A DNA stretch of 8,773 bases from positions 1-8,773 of the forward strand of contig CAZDLW010000242.1 of assembly GCA_964505975.1 (NCBI GenBank), written 5' to 3'. A model generated the notes under the pieces. It was not told the origin of the DNA. It did no database searches and worked only from the letters and a program-made list of their open reading frames with translations. This document shows positions 1 to 4,494 of this stretch, in pieces. Position 1 is the first letter of the stretch. Each line of letters begins with the position of its first letter. This DNA comes from Gp6-AA40 sp964505975. GTDB lineage: Bacteria; Acidobacteriota; Vicinamibacteria; Vicinamibacterales; UBA2999. A program made the position numbers and the translations under genes.

Positions 1-279
1 CGAGCGAGTGACTTCGTACCCGAAGTCGACGTGGCCGGGCGTGTCGATGAGGTTCAGGACGTACTGCTCGCCGTTCCGTGCGGCATAGTTCAGTCGGACC
101 GGATGCGCCTTGATGGTGATTCCGCGCTCCCGCTCGAGGTCCATTGCATCGAGCACCTGAGCTTCCATCTCGCGCGCCTGCAAGGCGCCGGTGAGCTCCA
201 GGAAGCGATCCGCGAGCGTCGACTTGCCATGGTCGATGTGCGCGATGATCGAGAAGTTACGGATGTTCCGCTGGTCCAT
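1..279 (-). CDS. lepA: Elongation factor 4 (LepA), N-terminal 93 codons, cut by window edge
   Basis: Translating the minus strand from the ATG at 279 gives a protein beginning MDQRNIRNFSIIAHIDHGKS. The P-loop AHIDHGKST lies at residues 13-21, the switch I stretch ERERGITIKA at about 49-58 (G2 Thr55), and the G3 motif DTPGH at 79-83. The block REMEAQVLDAMDLERERG is characteristic of LepA rather than EF-G or EF-Tu. LepA is a ribosome-associated translational GTPase of the cytoplasm; His83 corresponds to the conserved GTPase histidine. The frame is open to base 1, so domains II-V lie outside the window. A weak GGTGG about 9 bases upstream is the only Shine-Dalgarno candidate. The start is chosen by family alignment. 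The gene is divergent from the methyltransferase-like gene at 565. Identification is secure; the exact start is slightly less so. Confidence 0.96.
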   Translation of the reverse strand, partial: MDQRNIRNFSIIAHIDHGKSTLADRFLELTGALQAREMEAQVLDAMDLERERGITIKAHPVRLNYAARNGEQYVLNLIDTPGHVDFGYEVTRS

Positions 280-353
280 GCCATCAGACCACCGATACGT
301 GGCATCCTGGGACGGCGCAGGGCCGCCTGAACGCTGCGTTCGTGGCTATCCGG

Positions 354-359
354 ATTATA
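354..359 (-). promoter_or_regulatory. Candidate -10 box for lepA
   Basis: The minus strand reads TATAAT here, a perfect sigma-70 -10 hexamer, 74 bases upstream of the lepA ATG. At 16-18 bases spacing there is no TTGACA-like -35 (GAGGAA or neighbouring hexamers) and no TGn extension. It is a candidate only; it would give a leader of roughly 70 bases. Confidence 0.4.
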
Positions 360-457
360 GCAACGGGGGTCCCGCGTTCCTCGTCGACGCGACGCCGGTG
401 GGGAACGTTACGTCGGGTCGAGGTGCGAAGAGAGACCGTCGAGCGGCCCACAAGTCC

Positions 458-488
458 TTGACTCGGCGCCCATGGCCCCCTGTACGAT
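458..488 (+). promoter_or_regulatory. Candidate sigma-70 promoter for the exported methyltransferase-like gene
   Basis: TTGACT (458-463) is followed after 19 bases by TACGAT (483-488), which is preceded by TG. The 19-base spacing is on the long side. It lies 76 bases upstream of the preferred ATG at 565. If real, transcription starts near 495, after the upstream in-frame ATGs at 472 and 487, which supports the downstream start. Confidence 0.42.
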
Positions 489-564
489 GTCCCAAGAGCG
501 CACCGTGGACGACCGCTGCCCTGCCTCGCCCAGCCCGTTGCATCGCCGTACGCATCGATCCTCG

Positions 565-1971
565 ATGTCGATCGGGAGGGCTGCCGTCCTCAGTGCTGCA
601 CTCGTCTACGCGCTGGCGGGTAGCTCGTCTGGCGCACAGGACACGTCCGACGCTGAGAGGCCCAAGGCTTACCTCTCGTTCGCAGAAGTTCGGTCGATCC
701 TGGAGTCCATGGCGGACGACCTGCCTGCCGGTCTGGCATCGTACTCCCCGGACGAACTGGAGAACGCGTGGCCCATGTGGATTGCTCAGCACGATGCGCA
801 GATCCGGCGGCGGGTCTCACGCGGCGACGAGGATTCGATCGTCAATCTCTGGCTCTACGGCACGTCCTTCACCAATGCCCTACCCGTTCGCGAAGCGGAT
901 CTGGGCGCGGTCGATCGAGTGACACTGGGCAACATGCTGGAGCAGCGCCTGGAGGATCTCCTGAACGGGCTCGCTTCCAAGGGCTCGAACGAACGGCTTC
1001 AATTCGCCCGGCAGCATGTCGAGAGCCTCGGTATCGACCCGACCACGCCGGCTGGACGGACACGGATACGGACGCTGCTCCGAGACGGCAGAGATCGTGC
1101 GAGTGCCGAATTTCGGAAACTCGAGGCCGCGGTCGACGCGACCCGCCGCCTCGACAATGGACGTCCGGGCGTGATCATGAACACGTCGCTCTTCAGCGAC
1201 CGCGGGCTCTCCACGGACACGTCGATCCTCCCCAATCACGCGATCGACCGTGCGCTCGAGGCGCTTGCCTCGACAGGCAGACTTTCGAAAGACAGCGTCA
1301 GACGCGTCGCCATTGTCGGTCCAGGGCTCGATTTCGTGAACAAGGCCAACGGCTATGATTTCTATCCTCAGCAGACGATTCAGCCGTTTGCCGTGATCGA
1401 CACGCTGCTGCGGATCGGCCTGGCGGACGACTCCGATCTTCTCGTCACGACGCTCGACCTCAGTCCCAGAGTGAATCATCACATCGAGACGGCACGCGCC
1501 AGGGTGGACTCCGGCGAGGACTACGTCATTACGCTGCCGCTTTCCGAAACCCAGCCATGGCACGCCCGTCTCGTGGACTACTGGACGCGGTTCGGCGGGT
1601 TTGCCGGAGAGTCAGTGGCGTCAGTCGAGCCACCTGGTACCACCGATGTACGCGTGCGCGCCGTTCGCGTCCCTGCCTCCAGGATGGCTTCCATCGTGCC
1701 GCTCGATCTGAACGTGGTGGTGGAACGATTGTCTCTCGAGGCCGGCGAACGTTTCGACCTCATCGTCGCTACGAATGTCTTCATCTACTACGACCCGTTC
1801 GAACAGGCACTGGCGCTGAAGAACCTCGGCGAGATGCTCGATCCGTCCGGCCTGCTGTTCATCAACAGCGCGGTCTTCCCGAGGCCGCCGCTGAAGCCCT
1901 CGGCTGGTTACCTTCGAGTGTTCCACTCCGACAGGGAGTTCGACGACCTGTTCTGGTACGAGCGCGAGTAG
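565..1971 (+). CDS. Signal-peptide-bearing class I SAM methyltransferase-like protein
   Basis: The protein is 468 residues from the ATG at 565. That start is preferred because it opens directly into a signal peptide: short basic n-region, hydrophobic stretch at about residues 6-19, and likely cleavage after SGA (residue 24). The frame is open back to 472, but the extra residues look non-coding and overlap a promoter-like pair. Residues 25-240 are mostly charged and helical with no motif I recognise. Residues 248-257 read VAIVGPGLDF, resembling SAM-binding motif I. Residues 397-410 read FDLIVATNVFIYYD, very like motif IV of CheR-type methyltransferases, followed by a helix and SGLLFIN, as in that fold. 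I see no cysteine, which suits an exported protein. Substrate is unknown. An exported SAM enzyme would be odd because SAM is cytoplasmic, so the fold may have another role. It stands alone, divergent from lepA, and ends 9 bases before the assembly gap. Fold assignment is moderately sure; function is not. Confidence 0.72.
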   Translation: MSIGRAAVLSAALVYALAGSSSGAQDTSDAERPKAYLSFAEVRSILESMADDLPAGLASYSPDELENAWPMWIAQHDAQIRRRVSRGDEDSIVNLWLYGTSFTNALPVREADLGAVDRVTLGNMLEQRLEDLLNGLASKGSNERLQFARQHVESLGIDPTTPAGRTRIRTLLRDGRDRASAEFRKLEAAVDATRRLDNGRPGVIMNTSLFSDRGLSTDTSILPNHAIDRALEALASTGRLSKDSVRRVAIVGPGLDFVNKANGYDFYPQQTIQPFAVIDTLLRIGLADDSDLLVTTLDLSPRVNHHIETARARVDSGEDYVITLPLSETQPWHARLVDYWTRFGGFAGESVASVEPPGTTDVRVRAVRVPASRMASIVPLDLNVVVERLSLEAGERFDLIVATNVFIYYDPFEQALALKNLGEMLDPSGLLFINSAVFPRPPLKPSAGYLRVFHSDREFDDLFWYERE

Positions 1972-1980
1972 TGTAGCGCC

Positions 1981-2080
1981 NNNNNNNNNNNNNNNNNNNN
2001 NNNNNNNNNNNNNNNNNNNNNNNNNNNNNNNNNNNNNNNNNNNNNNNNNNNNNNNNNNNNNNNNNNNNNNNNNNNNNNNN
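1981..2080. other. Assembly gap (100 N)
   Basis: There are exactly 100 undetermined bases, the usual placeholder for a scaffold gap of unknown length. It follows the stop of the methyltransferase-like gene by 9 bases and precedes the citrate synthase stop by 94 bases. The true length and content are unknown, so the apparent convergence of these two genes is not proven to be direct. Confidence 0.97.
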
Positions 2081-2147
2081 GCGCCGCGCGGGCCGCATCG
2101 CACCCGACCACCTGACCCCTGTCCGGCAGCCGCGTCACACGATCTGC

Positions 2148-2166
2148 CGCCGTGCGTTGAACGGCG
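2148..2166 (-). terminator. Weak stem-loop just downstream of citrate synthase
   Basis: CGCCGT (2148-2153) and ACGGCG (2161-2166) form a 6-bp stem with a 7-base loop, starting 8 bases after the citrate synthase stop in the direction of transcription. A second, mutually exclusive stem (CGGCAG 2124-2129 with CTGCCG 2144-2149) lies next to it. There is no U-tract, so this is at best a transcript-end hairpin rather than a canonical intrinsic terminator. Confidence 0.25.
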
Positions 2167-2174
2167 ATTCCACC

Positions 2175-3314
2175 TCACCGCAGTTCGAGCGGCAGGAAGC
2201 GCTGCGGGTAGGACGGGCCCACATAGTCGGCGCGGGGCCGGATCAGACGATTGTTGGCGTACTGCTCGAGGACGTGGGCCGTCCAGCCGGACATCCGACT
2301 GACGGCGAACACCGGTGTGTAGAGATCGATCGGGATGCCGAGCGCGTAGTACGTGGAGGCCGAATAGAAATCGACGTTCGGGTTGAGCTTCTTCTCGGCC
2401 ATCACGAGCGTCTCGATGCGCTGCGACATGTCGAACCATGCGGTGTTGCCGGCGCGGGCACCCAGTTCCTTCGACATCCGCCGCAGGTGTGTCGCTCGAG
2501 GATCCTCCGTCCGGTAGACTCGATGACCGAACCCGGGAATCTTCTCCTTGCGTGCCAGCTTTCCACGAACGGCCGCCTCCACCCGTTCCGCGCTCGCCGT
2601 CGGGCCGAACTCCAGCAGCATGTTCATCACGTCGGCGTTCGCGCCCCCATGCAGAGGCCCTTTCAACGTTCCGATTGCCGCCACGACGGCCGAGTAGATG
2701 TCCGTCAAGGTGGCCGCAGCCACACGCGCCGCGAACGTCGACGCATTCAATTCATGGTCCGCGTGCAGGATCAGCGCGACGTCCAACGCGCGCACGGCCG
2801 TGGCATTCGGACGTTCTCCGGTCAGCATGTAGAGGACATTCGCGGCCTGCCCCATCACCGGATCGGGAGGGATGGGACCACCCCCGGCATGGAGGCGTCC
2901 CCAGGTCGCGACGAGCGTGCCAACCTGGGCCGTGAGGCGAACGGCCTTCCGGTACTGTGCCTGTGGCGAACTGTCGCCGACCTCGGCATCGTAGTGCGCC
3001 AGCGCGGAGGTGAGCGTGCGAAGCGCATCCATACCGCCAGTCGGCGGCAGACTGCGCATCAATCGGATCATGCCCTCCGGGAGAGCACGGGCCGCCGCCA
3101 GCTGCGAATGCAGATCGCCGAGATCGGATCGCGTCGGAAGCCGGCGATGCCACAGCAGGTAGCACACTTCTTCGAACGTGGCCGACGAAGCCAGATCGTG
3201 AATGTCGTAGCCGCAGTACGCCAATACGCCGCGGCCGCCGTCCAGGTAGCAGATTGCGGAGGACGTGGCGACGACGTCCTCGAGCCCTCCCTTGGCTTTC
3301 GTGTCGGTGGCCAT
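2175..3314 (-). CDS. gltA: Citrate synthase (or 2-methylcitrate synthase)
   Basis: This 379-residue protein condenses acetyl-CoA with oxaloacetate to citrate, the entry step of the TCA cycle, in the cytoplasm. It starts with the family block LEDVVATSS (11-19). Active-site motifs are all present: HADHELNAS (184-192, binding His187), GPLHGGAN (219-226, catalytic His222), GFGHRVY (261-267, His264) and NVDFYSA (313-319, catalytic Asp315), with Arg340 in SRMSGWTAH. The length fits the short citrate synthase/2-methylcitrate synthase type of about 370-390 residues, not the longer NADH-regulated enterobacterial type. Sequence alone does not separate citrate from 2-methylcitrate activity; no prpB or prpD is in view, so citrate synthase is favoured. 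The ATG at 3314 is the first start after an in-frame TAG only two codons upstream. AGGGG abuts the ATG too closely for a good ribosome site. It is divergent from larB. Confidence 0.93.
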   Translation of the reverse strand: MATDTKAKGGLEDVVATSSAICYLDGGRGVLAYCGYDIHDLASSATFEEVCYLLWHRRLPTRSDLGDLHSQLAAARALPEGMIRLMRSLPPTGGMDALRTLTSALAHYDAEVGDSSPQAQYRKAVRLTAQVGTLVATWGRLHAGGGPIPPDPVMGQAANVLYMLTGERPNATAVRALDVALILHADHELNASTFAARVAAATLTDIYSAVVAAIGTLKGPLHGGANADVMNMLLEFGPTASAERVEAAVRGKLARKEKIPGFGHRVYRTEDPRATHLRRMSKELGARAGNTAWFDMSQRIETLVMAEKKLNPNVDFYSASTYYALGIPIDLYTPVFAVSRMSGWTAHVLEQYANNRLIRPRADYVGPSYPQRFLPLELR

Positions 3315-3320
3315 CCCCTA

Positions 3321-3350
3321 ATCGTGTGCCGGGACGGTTCCTCGCTGCAA
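3321..3350 (-). promoter_or_regulatory. Weak promoter candidate for citrate synthase
   Basis: On the minus strand TTGCAG (3350-3345) and CACGAT (3326-3321) are spaced by 18 bases. A start 7 bases downstream would fall on or next to the ATG at 3314, giving a leaderless message. Both hexamers are imperfect, so this is a tentative reading. Confidence 0.22.
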
Positions 3351-3381
3351 ACCGGGCGGCGAAGCTCCGCCTGAGACGAAA

Positions 3382-3403
3382 CTCCTCTGCGTAGGTCGAG
3401 GAG
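3382..3403. repeat. Inverted repeat CTCCTC/GAGGAG
   Basis: CTCCTC (3382-3387) and GAGGAG (3398-3403) are perfect 6-base arms around a 10-base centre, in the citrate synthase upstream region. It could be a protein-binding site or a leader hairpin; it could also be chance. Confidence 0.3.
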
Positions 3404-3421
3404 AGGCCGTTGCTTCCGCGC

Positions 3422-3443
3422 GGGCCGCCTGAACAGGCGGCCC
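3422..3443. repeat. Perfect 10-bp GC-rich inverted repeat
   Basis: GGGCCGCCTG (3422-3431) and CAGGCGGCCC (3434-3443) are exact reverse complements separated by AA. As RNA it would form a very stable hairpin of about 8 bp with a 6-base loop. It sits about 108 bases upstream of the citrate synthase start and 125 bases upstream of larB. No T-run follows on either strand, so it does not look like a standard terminator, and its place between divergent genes suggests an operator or leader structure. Confidence 0.6.
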
Positions 3444-3490
3444 CCACGACCGATGTTTCGCGCCCACGTGGTTGTCACTCACGACGGTCG

Positions 3491-3520
3491 GCGGCTCACG
3501 CCGCTGCGCCGACTCGGCGC
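3491..3520. repeat. Two adjacent inverted repeats upstream of larB
   Basis: GCGGC (3491-3495) pairs with GCCGC (3500-3504) around a 4-base loop. One base later GCGCCGA (3506-3512) and TCGGCGC (3514-3520) form a perfect 7-base inverted repeat around a single C. The pair ends 28 bases before the larB -10 candidate, near where a -35 or operator would be. An 8-base palindrome CCACGTGG lies a little upstream at 3464-3471. Confidence 0.45.
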
Positions 3521-3548
3521 TGCCCGGGTCGGGGGCTTGCGAACGCGC

Positions 3549-3554
3549 TATAGT
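3549..3554 (+). promoter_or_regulatory. Candidate -10 box for larB
   Basis: TATAGT lies 13 bases before the preferred larB ATG. Transcription would start around 3561, leaving a leader of only about 7 bases with no room for a Shine-Dalgarno site. No TTGACA-like -35 is visible at 16-18 bases. Confidence 0.38.
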
Positions 3555-3567
3555 GTCGCGCAGTTCC

Positions 3568-4326
3568 ATGACGCCATCAGACATTCGGCGGCTGCTGGAC
3601 GGCGTGCGCGACGGCACGGTCGATGTCGGCGCCGCGTCCGACAGCCTTCTTCACGCGCTCCGCGCCGCGCCGTTCGAGGACCTGCCGTTCGCGCGCATCG
3701 ACACCCACCGGCACGTGCGTCAAGGGTTCCCTGAGGTCATTCTCGGTCTCGGCAAGACACCTGCGCAGATTGCCGCCATTGCGGAGCGCATCGTCGCCCA
3801 CGGTCAGACGCTGCTGGTGACACGTGCGCAGGCCGACGCGTACGAGGCCGTCCGCACGGTGGTACCGGGGGCGCTCTACCATCCCGATGCCCGTGCCATC
3901 ACGCTGCGCCAGGGAGACACCGCTCCCGGTCGTGGGACGGTGCTCATTGCCTGCGCGGGAACATCCGATCTGTCAGTCGCGGAAGAAGCGGTGGTGACTG
4001 CCGAGCTGATGGGCAACCGTGTGGATCGTCTCTACGACGTGGGAGTGGCGGGTATCCATCGCCTTCTCCGCGAACAGGCGCGTCTGTCCGAGGCGCGCGT
4101 CCTCGTCGTCGTGGCTGGCATGGAGGGTGCGTTGCCGAGCGTGATTGCCGGGCTCGTACAGGTGCCCGTCATCGCTGTCCCCACGAGCGTCGGATACGGA
4201 GCCAGCTTTGGAGGAATCGCCGCGCTGCTCGGGATGCTCAATAGTTGTGCCAACGGTGTTGCCGTGGTGAACATCGACAACGGTTTCGGAGCGGCGTGCA
4301 TGGCATCGCTCATCAATCACCTGTAG
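3568..4326 (+). CDS. larB: LarB, pyridinium-3,5-biscarboxylate mononucleotide synthase
   Basis: The product is 252 residues. LarB carboxylates and hydrolyses nicotinic acid adenine dinucleotide to pyridinium-3,5-biscarboxylic acid mononucleotide, the first step of nickel-pincer nucleotide cofactor synthesis for lactate racemase and related enzymes. The N-terminal block ARIDTHRHVRQGFPEVI (42-58) followed by LGKT is the LarB signature. The C-terminal half is PurE-like: AGTSDLSVAEEA (130-141), VAGMEGALPSVIAGLV (182-197), PVIAVPTSVGYGAS (200-213) and LNSCANG (224-230). Cys227 in that last motif is my candidate for the catalytic cysteine that forms the cysteinyl-pyridine intermediate. The ATG at 3568 is preferred over the in-frame ATG at 3472 because the family begins about here and the extra 32 residues cross the palindromes and the -10 candidate. 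No larC, larE or larA is in the window. It lies upstream of mutS2 on the same strand, 168 bases away. Confidence 0.94.
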   Translation: MTPSDIRRLLDGVRDGTVDVGAASDSLLHALRAAPFEDLPFARIDTHRHVRQGFPEVILGLGKTPAQIAAIAERIVAHGQTLLVTRAQADAYEAVRTVVPGALYHPDARAITLRQGDTAPGRGTVLIACAGTSDLSVAEEAVVTAELMGNRVDRLYDVGVAGIHRLLREQARLSEARVLVVVAGMEGALPSVIAGLVQVPVIAVPTSVGYGASFGGIAALLGMLNSCANGVAVVNIDNGFGAACMASLINHL

Positions 4327-4367
4327 ATGCGTCTCGTGCCGTCGGTTTCGATACGAGGGCCGAACGC

Positions 4368-4407
4368 GTGCACGAGCCGCATGAAGTCCTTCACGCGTTT
4401 CGTGCAC
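4368..4407. repeat. Long imperfect hairpin between larB and mutS2
   Basis: GTGCACGA (4368-4375) pairs with TCGTGCAC (4400-4407). Inside it CGC (4378-4380) pairs with GCG (4395-4397) and TGAAG (4382-4386) with CTTCA (4389-4393), so 16 of 20 positions are Watson-Crick and one more is G-U. It starts 41 bases after the larB stop and ends 27 bases before the mutS2 extended -10. The sequence after it is not T-rich. It may end or protect the larB message, or act as an operator for mutS2. Confidence 0.5.
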
Positions 4408-4434
4408 CAGACCCAAAGCGGGGCTTCCAGCGCG

Positions 4435-4443
4435 TGTTACACT
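4435..4443 (+). promoter_or_regulatory. Extended -10 candidate for mutS2
   Basis: TGTTACACT fits the extended -10 form TGnTAnnnT. It lies 51 bases upstream of the mutS2 ATG, giving a leader of about 45 bases. There is no clear -35 at 17 bases, which extended -10 promoters can lack. Confidence 0.35.
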
Positions 4444-4494
4444 CCTGAGTTACTGCGCAGTCGATCGTGCATCCCTCCTTCTGAGCTTCTACCG

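Noticed and set aside
472..564. Longer N-terminus for the methyltransferase-like protein
   Set aside because: It would bury the signal peptide inside the protein and start ahead of or within the promoter-like -10 at 483-488; the extra residues look non-coding.
1621..2439. Minus-strand frame running through the N gap
   Set aside because: It is held open only by undetermined bases and is out of frame with citrate synthase.
2157..3374. 405-codon open frame on the plus strand opposite citrate synthase
   Set aside because: It lies antisense to a clear citrate synthase with all active-site motifs; its translation is Arg/His/Gly-rich with no recognisable domain, as expected for a shadow frame in GC-rich DNA.
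3422..3443. Intrinsic terminator
   Set aside because: The stem is strong, but no T-run follows on either strand and it lies between divergent genes, upstream of both.
3441..3545. Possible tRNA or tRNA remnant in the palindrome-rich spacer
   Set aside because: I found no T-loop consensus (GTTCRANYC-like) or 7-bp acceptor stem in a cloverleaf arrangement.
3472..3567. Longer N-terminus for LarB
   Set aside because: The extra 32 residues resemble no LarB N-terminus and cover the inverted repeats and the TATAGT box.
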